NCBI RefSeq assembly: GCF_030519655.1
Contig: NZ_JAUMIT010000001.1
Span: 992,001-1,056,000, forward strand
From: Wenyingzhuangia gilva
GTDB lineage: Bacteria > Bacteroidota > Bacteroidia > Flavobacteriales > Flavobacteriaceae
Length of the DNA stretch: 64,000 nucleotides
Direction: 5' to 3'
In this document: in pieces, positions 18,031-26,971 of the stretch
How the letters are laid out: every line of letters starts with the position of its first letter
Position numbering within the stretch: position 1 is the first letter of the stretch
Notes under the pieces: generated by a model
Seen by the model: the letters and a program-made list of their open reading frames with translations, nothing else
The model's database searches: none
What the model was told of the DNA's origin: nothing
Translations under genes and position numbers: made by a program

Positions 18031-18629
18031 TAAAATCTTATTTGGTTTTTACTACCTCTAGGCCATCCAAATGTATAATATATTGAAGCGCCAATATAGT
18101 AATAAGCATCCAAAGTGCTTTTGTTTGTTTTAATATTATCTAATACATCAGAAAAAGAAACTCTTGCTTTGGCTTCTAAGGAACAAACAATACGTTTTGT
18201 AAGTGCTTGTTTATATCCTATACCCATGGGTAAAGCAGCTGAAAATTTTGTCTTTCCATCAGTATTGTAAAAAATAGTTGCTGCTTCAAAAATAAGATAA
18301 CCTGTACTTTTTTTAATGTTGCCTGTTCTTATCAAATTATATTTTGTAAAGTTAAAGTCAATACCGCCAGATAGTTCTGCCAATTGAGTAGTACTATTTT
18401 GATGGCTACTCTCCATTAAATTAACAGCTACTCTATAGGCAATTCTAGGGTTCATGTTTTTTTTTATTACTACTCCCCAGTTTTTATATGATGATGTAAT
18501 AGGAAAGGCATTATTTCTTTCTCCCATAACATTCCCAAGGTTGTACGTAAGACCAGCTTCGTAAACCTGAGAAAAGCCAATGTTGGCAATTAAAAAAGTA
18601 AGAATGTACATTAACTTTCTCATATTCAT
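18030..18629 (-). CDS. porG: PorG-type outer-membrane protein (DUF6089), type IX secretion
   Basis: A roughly 199-residue predicted outer-membrane barrel. The start at 18629 (or the ATG at 18623) gives a signal peptide ending near FSQVYEAG; the frame is open upstream to 18734 but would overlap nadK. The features are VYEAGLTYNLGNVMGE after the signal, FNFTKYNLIRTG in the middle and the terminal IGASIYYTFGWPRGSKN. This pattern, and the position directly upstream of uppS, match DUF6089/PorG, a component associated with the PorK-PorN ring of the type IX secretion system in Porphyromonas. The call fits gldB and gldC elsewhere in the window. Confidence 0.72.
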   Translation of the reverse strand: MNMRKLMYILTFLIANIGFSQVYEAGLTYNLGNVMGERNNAFPITSSYKNWGVVIKKNMNPRIAYRVAVNLMESSHQNSTTQLAELSGGIDFNFTKYNLIRTGNIKKSTGYLIFEAATIFYNTDGKTKFSAALPMGIGYKQALTKRIVCSLEAKARVSFSDVLDNIKTNKSTLDAYYYIGASIYYTFGWPRGSKNQIRF

Positions 18630-18699
18630 TAATAAAAACAGGGCAAATATAATTAAACGTTCATGAATTGTTGAAGTAATAACCAATAATACTAATGAT

Positions 18700-19608
18700 T
18701 TATTGTTTTTCAACAGATTTATTTCTTGTATCATACCCCCATAAAAGTTTATCTCTAAGGGTGTTGATAAAGGTATGGTCCTTTAGTAGAATGATTTTTG
18801 CCGTAAAATTTGCCTTGGTTACAATAATTTCAGTTTCTACATCTATGGTACTAACTCTAGAATCTAAAGAGGCTAAAAATTGATCCTCTCTTCGTAAAAC
18901 TTTTAATTTAATTTCTGTGTCATCCGAAATTACAATAGGTCTTGCGTTTAAGTTATGTGGAGCAACGGGTGTAATTAAAAAATTATTGGTGTTTGGCATA
19001 ATTACAGGACCTTGACAACTTAATGAATATCCGGTAGAACCTGTTGGGGTAGAAATAATTAAACCATCTGCCCAATAAGTCGTTAAATATTCATTATTTA
19101 AATAAGCATCTACACCAATCATAGAATTAGTGTCTTTTTTAGCGATGGTTAAATCATTCAATGCATAACCTAAGATAGAAAACTCAGGTTGATGTTCATT
19201 GCTTGCAACTTTTAACATCACACGTTCATCAACAGTATAAGCTCCCTTTAAAAACTCTTTAATCGCTTTGTTGATTTCATTTTTTTGAACGGTTGCTAAA
19301 AAACCTAATCGACCTAAATTAATTCCTAGAATAGGAATGTTTAAATCTTTAATTTGATTAAAAGCTCTTAAAATGGTTCCATCACCACCTAAAGTAATGA
19401 GTGCATCAAAAGAGGTGTCAAGACCAGACTCACCGTCATAAGTGTCTAAATGATCTACAAATTTAAGTCCAGTATTTTTAATAGAATCAGCAAAATCATC
19501 ATTAATGTAAACAGCTGTATTTGCTTTGTTTAATGCGTTGATTAAGGTAGAAACATATATTTCATCAGAATCTTTATATACTTGTCCAAAAATGGCTACT
19601 TTTTTCAT
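18700..19608 (-). CDS. nadK: NAD kinase
   Basis: A 302-residue NAD kinase that makes NADP from NAD. The ATP-binding GGDGT motif is at 74-78, with NDLTIAKKDT, the glycine-rich GSTGYSLSCQGP loop and the DGLIISTPTG stretch all present. It lies in the envelope cluster, downstream of the CBS-domain gene and upstream of the porG-like gene, an order I associate with Flavobacteriaceae. A 70-base gap separates its stop from the porG-like start, the widest gap inside the cluster, so an internal promoter there is possible. Confidence 0.96.
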   Translation of the reverse strand: MKKVAIFGQVYKDSDEIYVSTLINALNKANTAVYINDDFADSIKNTGLKFVDHLDTYDGESGLDTSFDALITLGGDGTILRAFNQIKDLNIPILGINLGRLGFLATVQKNEINKAIKEFLKGAYTVDERVMLKVASNEHQPEFSILGYALNDLTIAKKDTNSMIGVDAYLNNEYLTTYWADGLIISTPTGSTGYSLSCQGPVIMPNTNNFLITPVAPHNLNARPIVISDDTEIKLKVLRREDQFLASLDSRVSTIDVETEIIVTKANFTAKIILLKDHTFINTLRDKLLWGYDTRNKSVEKQ

Positions 19609-19632
19609 AGTAAAACTTTTAGTACTGCGAAT

Positions 19633-20292
19633 TTAGATGTTTAAATATTTAATAAAGTATTCTGAACGTTTTTTTAAGCTTTCTAAGTATGAATCTTCTG
19701 TTAAAGTGTTTAAAATAGTATAATCATACCTTCTAAAAGATTGAATCAGTTCATTAATACTACCCGATTTTACTTTTAAGGTAATTTGTGTATGTTCTTC
19801 ATTTTGCTCAGAAACAAAAGATCCTAGTATTTGACTACCGTTAGATTCAACAATTTGACAAATCTCGGACATAGAGTATTCAATGCTGTTTTTTTCAAGT
19901 AATAAAATATTTCCTTCGGTACTTAAAAAGTGAGTATCGGCAAAACAATCTAAGGTGTCATTTAGGTCTAAATAACCAAAATACTCGTTTTTTTTATCTA
20001 CAATAGGTAACAAATTGGTGTTGTTTACTGCAAAATTAGAGAAGACTTCCAATAATGTATCTTCTTGTTTGGCAAAAAAGAATTCGTATAAATATTCTAA
20101 TTCTGCCAGTTTTTGATTTTTATCTTCAATAGAAGTCAAATCTTCCTTGGCAATGTTTCCAATAAGTTTTTCCCCATCAATCACAGGAATATGAGAGTAG
20201 GATATTTTTGAAAAGACTTTTAAAATTTGCTTGATCGTTTTTTGATTACTTACCGCAATTTTGTCTTTAGATATGTAGTTAATAAGTTCCAT
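19633..20292 (-). CDS. CBS-domain protein
   Basis: A 219-residue soluble protein. Two CBS motifs fill about residues 1-120 (for example YSHIPVIDGEKLIGNI and the LLPIVDKKNEYFGYLDL segment), which usually bind adenine nucleotides. The C-terminal 90 residues could be an ACT-like domain (QILGSFVSEQNEEHTQITLKV would be one strand pair), but this is uncertain. The ATG at 20292 is used; the frame extends three codons to a TTG. Being first in the nadK-bamA cluster, with a nucleotide-sensing fold, it may link NADP supply to energy state. That is inference only. Confidence 0.85.
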   Translation of the reverse strand: MELINYISKDKIAVSNQKTIKQILKVFSKISYSHIPVIDGEKLIGNIAKEDLTSIEDKNQKLAELEYLYEFFFAKQEDTLLEVFSNFAVNNTNLLPIVDKKNEYFGYLDLNDTLDCFADTHFLSTEGNILLLEKNSIEYSMSEICQIVESNGSQILGSFVSEQNEEHTQITLKVKSGSINELIQSFRRYDYTILNTLTEDSYLESLKKRSEYFIKYLNI

Positions 20293-20319
20293 AAAGGTCA
20301 AATTAAGGAAAATTGTTAA

Positions 20320-20346
20320 TTGTTCGTTCTATTTTGAATATTTTTG
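20320..20346 (+). promoter_or_regulatory. Candidate promoter of pdxJ
   Basis: TATTTTTG at 20339-20346 fits the -7 consensus well. The best upstream TTG (20320-20322) leaves a 16-base spacer, slightly short. The pdxJ ATG follows 20 bases after the -7 element. Confidence 0.5.
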
Positions 20347-20366
20347 CACTCATAAAAATACAGAAT

Positions 20367-21092
20367 ATGGCGGTATTAAGCGTAAATGTTAATAAAATAG
20401 CTACATTAAGAAATTCAAGAGGAGGAGATGTGCCTAATTTGGTGCAGGTAGCAAAGGATATAGAAGAATTTGGAGGGCAAGGAATTACCATTCACCCAAG
20501 ACCAGATGAACGACATATTCGTTATCAAGATGCTTTTGATTTAAAAGAAATAGTTACTACAGAGTTAAATATTGAAGGAAACCCTATACCAAAGTTTAAA
20601 AAACTGGTTTTAGATGTAAATCCAAAACAAGTAACGTTGGTGCCAGATGGAGATGACAATATTACATCAGATGCTGGTTGGGATACTATTACTCATCAAT
20701 CTTTTTTAAAGGATGTAATTGCTGAGTTTAAAGCAGCGGGAATTAGAACTTCTATTTTTATCGATACAGGAAATCCTGCTTTAATAGAAGCAGCTGCAAC
20801 CACAGGAGCAGATAGAGTAGAGTTGTACACAGAAAAATTTGCAGTAGAATACGGAAAAGGAAATACAAGAGTAATTACCGAGTATGCCGAAGCTGCTAAA
20901 TTGGCCAAACAATTAGGAATGGGTGTAAATGCAGGTCATGATTTAAGTTTAAAAAACATTAATTTTTTTGCTAAACACATTCCTGAGTTAGATGAGGTTT
21001 CTATTGGTCATGCTTTAATATCAGAAGCTTTGTACTACGGATTACAAAACGTAGTCAATATGTATTTATATAAATTACAAGACGTATTATAA
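20367..21092 (+). CDS. pdxJ: Pyridoxine 5'-phosphate synthase
   Basis: A 241-residue TIM-barrel enzyme that closes the pyridine ring in deoxyxylulose-5-phosphate-dependent vitamin B6 synthesis. The ATG at 20367 gives LSVNVNKIATLRNSRGGD, the phosphate-binding N-terminus of the family. Further motifs are ITIHPRPDERHI, TLVPDG, RVELYTEKFA, GVNAGHDLS and VSIGHALISEALY. Its stop overlaps the start of the alpha/beta hydrolase gene (TAATG), so the two are translated from one message. Confidence 0.96.
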   Translation: MAVLSVNVNKIATLRNSRGGDVPNLVQVAKDIEEFGGQGITIHPRPDERHIRYQDAFDLKEIVTTELNIEGNPIPKFKKLVLDVNPKQVTLVPDGDDNITSDAGWDTITHQSFLKDVIAEFKAAGIRTSIFIDTGNPALIEAAATTGADRVELYTEKFAVEYGKGNTRVITEYAEAAKLAKQLGMGVNAGHDLSLKNINFFAKHIPELDEVSIGHALISEALYYGLQNVVNMYLYKLQDVL

Positions 21093-21856
21093 TGGAATTA
21101 TTGCACTCAAATATTGTAGGTTCAGGCTTTCCGTTGATTATTCTTCACGGATATTTTGGAATGGGAGACAATTGGAAATCACAAGCGAATAATTTATCTG
21201 AAGATTTTGAAGTTCACATGGTGGATCAGCGAAACCATGGACGTAGTTTTCATTCGGATGATTTTAGTTACGAGTTGATGGTTCAAGATTTAAAATATTA
21301 TTTTGAAGAAAAAAATATTGATAAAGCCATTGTTTTAGGTCATTCTATGGGAGGAAAAACAGCTATGTTGTTTGCTGTTGAATACCCTGAATTGGTAGAA
21401 AAATTAGTGGTGGCAGATATTGCACCAAAATATTATGCTCCACATCACCATACTATTATTGATGCTTTAAATAGTGTTGATTTTTCTAAATTAAAATTAA
21501 GAACCGAGGTTGATGATATTTTAAAACAAAGCATTTCGGAAGAGGGAGTTCGTCAGTTTTTGTTAAAAAATGTATACAGAAAAAACAAAACAGAAATGGA
21601 TTTTCGTTTTAATTTACAAAGTCTAACAGAAAACAATCCCGAAGTAGGAGAGGCTTTACCTGCCTATACAACTTACAATGGAGAGGTGTTGTTTTTAAGA
21701 GGAGAAAAATCAAATTATATTTTAGAGGATGATTTTGCCCTAATTTCAGCTCATTTTGAGAACGCAAAAATAGAAACAGTATCAAATGCAGGGCATTGGT
21801 TGCATGCAGAAAATCCAGTAGAATTTTATAATAAGTTGATAGCCTTTATAAAATAA
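21092..21856 (+). CDS. Alpha/beta hydrolase (YbfF-like esterase)
   Basis: A 254-residue alpha/beta hydrolase. The oxyanion region is LHGYFGMGDNW, the nucleophile is S85 in GHSMGG and the catalytic histidine is H235 in NAGHWLHAENP. The DQRNHGRS motif at 45-52 is characteristic of the YbfF/ABHD11 subgroup, which acts on short acyl esters and thioesters. The start codon shares one base with the pdxJ stop, a common arrangement in flavobacteria as far as I recall. The physiological substrate is unknown. Confidence 0.88.
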   Translation: MELLHSNIVGSGFPLIILHGYFGMGDNWKSQANNLSEDFEVHMVDQRNHGRSFHSDDFSYELMVQDLKYYFEEKNIDKAIVLGHSMGGKTAMLFAVEYPELVEKLVVADIAPKYYAPHHHTIIDALNSVDFSKLKLRTEVDDILKQSISEEGVRQFLLKNVYRKNKTEMDFRFNLQSLTENNPEVGEALPAYTTYNGEVLFLRGEKSNYILEDDFALISAHFENAKIETVSNAGHWLHAENPVEFYNKLIAFIK

Positions 21857-21902
21857 GTATAAAAGAGAATTAAATCAATTGAGCATGAATTAATTATACC
21901 TT

Positions 21903-21933
21903 TTTGTGGCTTAACAAAAAAAGCGTATTTTTG
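21903..21933 (+). promoter_or_regulatory. Bacteroidota-type promoter of tig
   Basis: TTTG at 21903-21906, a 19-base spacer and TATTTTTG at 21926-21933, an excellent match to the housekeeping promoter consensus. The tig start lies 38 bases past the -7 element. Confidence 0.75.
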
Positions 21934-21971
21934 CACCCAATTTTTTAGAGATTTTAAATAAAAATAGTCAA

Positions 21972-23291
21972 ATGAACATTACTAAAGAGAATATCGATGC
22001 ATTAAATGCAGTAGTTAAAGTTGATATTACAGCAGAGGATTATCAAGAAAAAGTTGCTTCTGTATTAAAAGATTATCGTAAAAAGGCAAATGTACCTGGT
22101 TTTAGACAAGGGCAAGTGCCAATGGGATTGGTGAAGAAGCAGTACGGAAAATCAGTAATGGTAGACGAAGTAAACAAATTGTTACAAGAGTCTTTAAATA
22201 ACTTTTTAGCTGAAGAAAAGTTAGATATTTTAGGAAATCCACTACCAAAAATGGATGGAGAATTTAACTGGGATGCTGAAAACTTCTCTTTTGAATTTGA
22301 GTTAGGTTTGGCTCCTGAAATCAATGTTGATTTATCAAAAGGAAAAATAACAAAATACAACATCGTTGCTAACGATGAATTGATTGATAAAGAAGTAGAA
22401 AACTTACAAAACCGTTTTGGAAATGTAGTTGCTCAAGAAGAAGTTGCTGAAAATTCAACAATTACTGGAGTATTTGCTAATGAAGAAGAAGGAATTGAAA
22501 CAAAAGCTTCTTTAACTTTAGAAGACATCAAAGGAAAGTTAAACGCTAAGAAATTTGTAGGATCTAAAGTTGGTGATGTTTTAGAATTAAAATCTAAAAA
22601 TTTATTTAACGAAGATACCAAATTAGCGGCATCTTTAGGTTTAAAAGTAGAAGACGTTGCAGAGTTGGCAATACCTTTGACTTTTAAAATTGAAGAAATT
22701 AGTTATACTGAGCCTTCTGAATTAGATCAAGAGTTTTTTGATAAGATTTTTGGAGAAGGAGTTGTGTCTTCTGTTACTGAATTAAGAGAAAAAATTAAAG
22801 AAGATGCTGAAGGACAGTTTTTACAACAAGCAGATCAGTATTTATTAAATGCAATTACTGAAAACTTAATAGAAAATACTTCTTTTGATTTGCCAAAAGA
22901 ATTTTTAATTAAATGGTTAGGAACTGCTGGTGAAAAACCTTTAACAGATGAGGAAGCAGCTGCTGAATATGAAAAATCTGAAAAAGGATTACGTTACCAA
23001 TTAATAGAAGGTAAAGTAATGATGGATAACGACGTAAAAGTTGATTTCCAAGAGTTGAAAGATTACGCTATCGGATTCATCAGACAACAAATGGCTCAAT
23101 TTGGTCAAATGAACCCTGAAGATAAAGAGTTAGAAGACATCGCAATGCGTGTGTTACAAAACCAAGATGAAGCTAAGAGATTACAAACACAATTAATTAG
23201 CAACAAATTGTTAAACTTATACAAAGAGAAAATTTCTTTTGATGAAAAAGAAGTTACTTACGAAGATTTTGTAAAAGAAGTTTACAAATAA
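21972..23291 (+). CDS. tig: Trigger factor
   Basis: A 439-residue ribosome-associated folding chaperone. The ribosome-binding signature is present as VPGFRQGQVPMGLVKKQYG (about residues 40-58). The middle part (about 150-235) corresponds to the prolyl-isomerase domain but looks degenerate, as in other Bacteroidota trigger factors, and the C-terminal helical arms follow from about 250. No clpP or clpX gene is downstream, unlike in many bacteria; the gene stands alone between a good promoter and a strong terminator. Codon use is K/E-rich, as expected for an abundant protein. Confidence 0.93.
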   Translation: MNITKENIDALNAVVKVDITAEDYQEKVASVLKDYRKKANVPGFRQGQVPMGLVKKQYGKSVMVDEVNKLLQESLNNFLAEEKLDILGNPLPKMDGEFNWDAENFSFEFELGLAPEINVDLSKGKITKYNIVANDELIDKEVENLQNRFGNVVAQEEVAENSTITGVFANEEEGIETKASLTLEDIKGKLNAKKFVGSKVGDVLELKSKNLFNEDTKLAASLGLKVEDVAELAIPLTFKIEEISYTEPSELDQEFFDKIFGEGVVSSVTELREKIKEDAEGQFLQQADQYLLNAITENLIENTSFDLPKEFLIKWLGTAGEKPLTDEEAAAEYEKSEKGLRYQLIEGKVMMDNDVKVDFQELKDYAIGFIRQQMAQFGQMNPEDKELEDIAMRVLQNQDEAKRLQTQLISNKLLNLYKEKISFDEKEVTYEDFVKEVYK

Positions 23292-23308
23292 TTGTAAGAA
23301 TATCACAT

Positions 23309-23343
23309 AAAAAAAGCATCCTAATTTTTAGGATGCTTTTTTT
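23309..23343. terminator. Bidirectional terminator between tig and a convergent small gene
   Basis: The stem GCATCCTAA (23316-23324) and TTAGGATGC (23328-23336) has a three-base loop, an A-run on the left and a T-run on the right. It can stop tig on the plus strand and the small gene at 23365 on the minus strand. Confidence 0.9.
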
Positions 23344-23364
23344 ATGCTGTAGTTTTAGGAGTTT

Positions 23365-23625
23365 TTAATCAAAGGCAAAATGTTGATCTAATTTGTTCTC
23401 AACTAATTTTTGCACTCTATTTACATCTGCATCATCATGAATGTAAATGGTCAAATTTTCTTCAACCCGATCTCTACTGATGGATTTTTGAATTTCTATA
23501 GATTCTATTCCGCTAATATTATTTAGCAAGTCTTTGCATTCTTGGTCGCAAGTAGTGTCGTTGATATAAACTTTTAGGGTTTGACACTTTGGACTGTTCC
23601 TAATTTCGGTTCTAAATGGCAGCAT
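23365..23625 (-). CDS. Small conserved-looking protein with a CDQEC motif
   Basis: An 86-residue soluble protein I do not recognise. It has four-strand alternation resembling a ferredoxin-like fold: LKVYINDTTCDQECKDLLNN, then GIESIEIQ, then LTIYIHDDADV and a final helix. The cysteines at 14, 25 and 29 (the last two as CDQEC) might bind metal, but the heavy-metal-associated consensus GMxCxxC is not matched. Frame length, codon use and the shared terminator support a real gene. The intergenic region to the next gene (205 bases) holds nothing else I can name. Confidence 0.6.
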   Translation of the reverse strand: MLPFRTEIRNSPKCQTLKVYINDTTCDQECKDLLNNISGIESIEIQKSISRDRVEENLTIYIHDDADVNRVQKLVENKLDQHFAFD

Positions 23626-23830
23626 AACTTTATATTTTAAGGTTTTTAAATCAAATTGGTTCTTTCTAATTTAAGAAAAAGGATTGGATTTGTCAATATG
23701 CAAATGAGATACAATACTTATTCGTCTGCTTTTATATAAAGCTTAGTTTTCTAAATCTATGTAAGTTCTGTTTACGTTAGTTTTTTTAATGCTACTTTTA
23801 CCACCTCTTAATTAAAATAAGAAAACTTTT

Positions 23831-24673
23831 ATGAAAAGCTCAAAAGCCATTTTTTACATGATTTTTAGTGTCATTGCATTTTCATTAATGAATACAGTGG
23901 TTAAATATTTAAATGATTTTAGTGCTTATCAAATTGTTTTTTTTAGATCTATAGGAACTTTGTGTTTTACCATTCCATTAATCTTAAAAAATAAAATTCC
24001 ATTCCTAGGAAACAATAAAAAATGGTTGTTACTTAGAGGAGTAGCGGGTGTAATTTCTTTAACCTGTTTTTTTCAATCATTAAATTATTTATCACTTGGG
24101 ACTGCGGTTTCTTTAAGATATACTTCTCCTATTTTTGCTGCTATTTTTGCATTGATGTTTTTAAAAGAAAAAGTAAAACCGGTGCAGTGGTTTTTGTTTT
24201 TAATAGCCTTTGTTGGGGTGTTGATTATTAAAGGATTTGGAGTAGATGTAAACTCTATCGGAATTATTTTTGCGATTTTATCCGCTCTTTTTTTAGGGTT
24301 GATTTTTGTTTTGATTCGTAAAATTGGAGATTCAGAAAACTCACTGGTCATTATTAACTATTTTATGATAATGGCTTTTGTTTTTGGTGGAGTGATGTCA
24401 ATTAATCACTGGACAAATCCTAACTTGTTAGAATGGTTGCTGCTGCTCAGTTTAGGAGTTTTTGGGTATGTAGGACAATTGTATTTAACCAAGGCATTTC
24501 AATCCTATGAAACCAATGTAATTGCTCCTTTAAAATATTTAGAAGTGGTGTTTATGATTATGATTGGAACCTTTTGGTATCAGGAAACTTATAATTTTTG
24601 GACTCTTTTAGGAGTCTTGTTAATTATGGTTAGTCTGATTTATAATGTTTATTTAAAAAGGAAAAAAAGTTAA
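23831..24673 (+). CDS. EamA/DMT-family permease
   Basis: A 280-residue inner-membrane transporter with about ten hydrophobic helices and the internal duplication of the drug/metabolite transporter family. The first repeat begins KAIFYMIFSVIAFSLMNTVVKYL and ends GVLIIKGFGVDV; the second begins IGIIFAILSALFLGLIFVLIRKI. The sequence AVSLRYTSPIFAAIFALMFLKEKV is typical of EamA repeats. The substrate cannot be deduced; members export amino acids or other metabolites. The convergent YifB gene ends two bases after its stop, with no terminator between. Confidence 0.88.
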   Translation: MKSSKAIFYMIFSVIAFSLMNTVVKYLNDFSAYQIVFFRSIGTLCFTIPLILKNKIPFLGNNKKWLLLRGVAGVISLTCFFQSLNYLSLGTAVSLRYTSPIFAAIFALMFLKEKVKPVQWFLFLIAFVGVLIIKGFGVDVNSIGIIFAILSALFLGLIFVLIRKIGDSENSLVIINYFMIMAFVFGGVMSINHWTNPNLLEWLLLLSLGVFGYVGQLYLTKAFQSYETNVIAPLKYLEVVFMIMIGTFWYQETYNFWTLLGVLLIMVSLIYNVYLKRKKS

Positions 24674-24675
24674 AA

Positions 24676-26211
24676 TCAAATCCAATGTTCTCGGTCTAAA
24701 CTTCTGTATTGAATGGCTTCTGCAATATGTTGTGATTCAATATTTTCAGAATTGTCTAAATCTGCAATCGTTCTACTTACTTTTAAAATTCTATCATAAG
24801 CCCTGGCAGATAAGTTTAAAGATTCCATGGCTTTTTTAAGTAAGTCTTTAGTGTCTTGGTTTAGCTTGCAATATTTTTTAATGTGTTTTACATCCATTTG
24901 TGCGTTGTAATGAATGTTGTTTTCTTGCTGATATCTTTCTGTTTGGATGTTTCTAGCTTGTTGCACTCTTTCTTTGATGGATTTGCTGGGTTCAGCAGGA
25001 ATTTCATTACTCAGTTTATCAAAAGGAACAGGATTTACTTCTATGTGCAAATCAATTCTATCCAACAAAGGACCCGATATTTTGTTTAGGTATTTTTTTA
25101 CTTCTAAAGAAGAAGATTGAATTTTACTATCATCATTGATAAAATCTCCACTAGGTGACGGATTCATACTAGCAATTAACATAAAACTACTAGGGTAAGT
25201 AATAGTAAATTTGGCTCTAGAAATGGTGACTTCTCTATCTTCTAAAGGTTGTCTCATCACCTCTAAAACACTTCTTTTAAATTCGGGTAATTCGTCTAAA
25301 AACAAAACGCCGTTATGTGCTAAAGATATTTCTCCTGGTTGTGGATATTGTCCACCACCAACCAAAGCAACATCAGAAACGGTATGGTGTGGAGATCTAA
25401 AAGGGCGTTCTAAAATTAGACCTTCTTTGTTTTTGGTGTTTCCTGCTACAGAGTGAATTTTTGTAGTTTCAATAGCTTCGTGTAAAGACATAGAAGGTAA
25501 AATACTTGGCAATCTTTTGGCTAGCATGGTTTTTCCAGATCCAGGAGGGCCAATCAGTAAAATGTTATGACCGCCAGAAGCAGCAATTTCTAAAGCTCTT
25601 TTTACAGATTCTTGACCTTTAACGTCCATAAAATCAAAAGAGAATTGGTTTTCAATTTCGCTCAAATATTTCTGGGTATCAAAAATTAAAGGTTCAAAAG
25701 TTTTGTTGTTGTCTAAAAAATCGATGACATCACTTAAGTTTTCTAAACCATAGACTTCAAAATCATCAATCAGTGCAGCTTCTTTGGCGTTTTCTACTGG
25801 AAGTACCATTCCTTTAAATCCTTGATTTTTGGCTTCAATGGCAATGGGTAAAACGCCTTTTATAGGTTGTAAACTTCCGTCCAAAGAAAGTTCTCCCATA
25901 ATAATAAAGTCTTTTAGTTTGGTATTGTCAATTTGTTTAGAAGCGGCTAAAATTCCAATGGCCAAAGAAATATCATAGGCAGTACCTTCTTTTCGCATAT
26001 CTGCAGGAGCCATATTAATGGTGATTTTTTTTCCTGGAAAATGAAGGTTGTTGTTCTTTAAGGCAGCGTGAATTCTAAAGTTACTTTCTTTAACTGCATT
26101 GTCTGGTAATCCCACCAAATGATACCCTATTCCGCCATCAATATTAACTTCAATGGTAATAATAGTTGCATCAACCCCTAAGAAGGAAGCCGCGTAAACT
26201 CTTTCTAACAT
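24676..26211 (-). CDS. YifB/ComM-family Mg-chelatase-like AAA+ ATPase
   Basis: A 511-residue AAA+ protein. An N-terminal Lon-protease-like (ChlI) domain occupies about 1-170. The ATPase core has Walker A GPPGSGKTM at 221-229 and Walker B LFLDELPEF around D306-E307, with SFMLIASMNPSPSG (sensor) and the C-terminal SARAYDRILKVSRTIADLD region of magnesium-chelatase C-terminal domains. ComM of gamma-proteobacteria is a helicase promoting branch migration in natural transformation; a similar DNA role is likely but not shown here. It is a single gene read toward the EamA permease. Confidence 0.93.
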   Translation of the reverse strand: MLERVYAASFLGVDATIITIEVNIDGGIGYHLVGLPDNAVKESNFRIHAALKNNNLHFPGKKITINMAPADMRKEGTAYDISLAIGILAASKQIDNTKLKDFIIMGELSLDGSLQPIKGVLPIAIEAKNQGFKGMVLPVENAKEAALIDDFEVYGLENLSDVIDFLDNNKTFEPLIFDTQKYLSEIENQFSFDFMDVKGQESVKRALEIAASGGHNILLIGPPGSGKTMLAKRLPSILPSMSLHEAIETTKIHSVAGNTKNKEGLILERPFRSPHHTVSDVALVGGGQYPQPGEISLAHNGVLFLDELPEFKRSVLEVMRQPLEDREVTISRAKFTITYPSSFMLIASMNPSPSGDFINDDSKIQSSSLEVKKYLNKISGPLLDRIDLHIEVNPVPFDKLSNEIPAEPSKSIKERVQQARNIQTERYQQENNIHYNAQMDVKHIKKYCKLNQDTKDLLKKAMESLNLSARAYDRILKVSRTIADLDNSENIESQHIAEAIQYRSLDREHWI

Positions 26212-26266
26212 AGCAAATCAATTTCTTTTTTGCTAAAGTTAAATAAAATATAGATTTAAAAAAGTT

Positions 26267-26929
26267 TTATTGAAAACCTAGTTCTTGTGCTTTCTTAGAT
26301 AACTCTACCAAATTCTTCACATCTAATTTTTTCATCAAGTTAAAACGATGTGTTTCTATGGTACGTTTGCTTTTTCCAAGTTTGTCTGCAATTTCTAAAT
26401 TGGTAAATCCGTTTAAGATAAATTCTAAGATTTCAGACTCTTTTCTAGTTAGCTTAGAAGCTTCTGAGTGGTTGTTAAATGGAGTAGATTTGTGTGATGC
26501 AGCTCCACTAATTAGACTTTTTACTATAGCGTCTGTAGTGTCTCCACTAAAATATTTTCCACCATTATAAACGTTGGTAATGGCTTTTACAAACTCATCT
26601 TTATTAGTGTCTTTTAATAAGTAACCACTTGCACCTGCAGAAATGGCTTTTAAAATATACTCTTCAGAGTCATGCATGGAAAGTATAATAGATCTTGTTG
26701 TAGTTCCTATTTCGGTAAGTTTAGCCACAGCATCAATTCCGTTCATAATAGGCATACGAACATCGATAATTAAAATATCAGGATTTAATTTTATAGTCAT
26801 ATCAACTCCTTCTTGACCATTGGTACCTTCACCTACAACGGTAAAGTTAGGTTCACTTTCTAACAGAGATCTTAAACCGTTTCTTACGAGTAAGTGGTCG
26901 TCGACTAATAAAATGTTTATTTGACTCAT
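26267..26929 (-). CDS. NarL/FixJ-family response regulator
   Basis: A 220-residue two-component regulator. The receiver domain (1-120) has acidic residues D10-D11, phospho-acceptor D56 (IIDVRMP), S84 and K106 (LLKDT). The LuxR-type helix-turn-helix spans about 155-215 (LTRKESEILEFILNGFTNLEI then TIETHRFNLMKKL). It is divergent from the DUF4202 and histidine kinase genes across a 199-base intergenic region with four TACGTA sites, which may be its own targets. The HisKA_3-type kinase at 27706 is the obvious partner. Confidence 0.95.
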   Translation of the reverse strand: MSQINILLVDDHLLVRNGLRSLLESEPNFTVVGEGTNGQEGVDMTIKLNPDILIIDVRMPIMNGIDAVAKLTEIGTTTRSIILSMHDSEEYILKAISAGASGYLLKDTNKDEFVKAITNVYNGGKYFSGDTTDAIVKSLISGAASHKSTPFNNHSEASKLTRKESEILEFILNGFTNLEIADKLGKSKRTIETHRFNLMKKLDVKNLVELSKKAQELGFQ

Positions 26930-26971
26930 TTTAACGATAATTATTGGAAATCAGATACTTAATTATATGAT

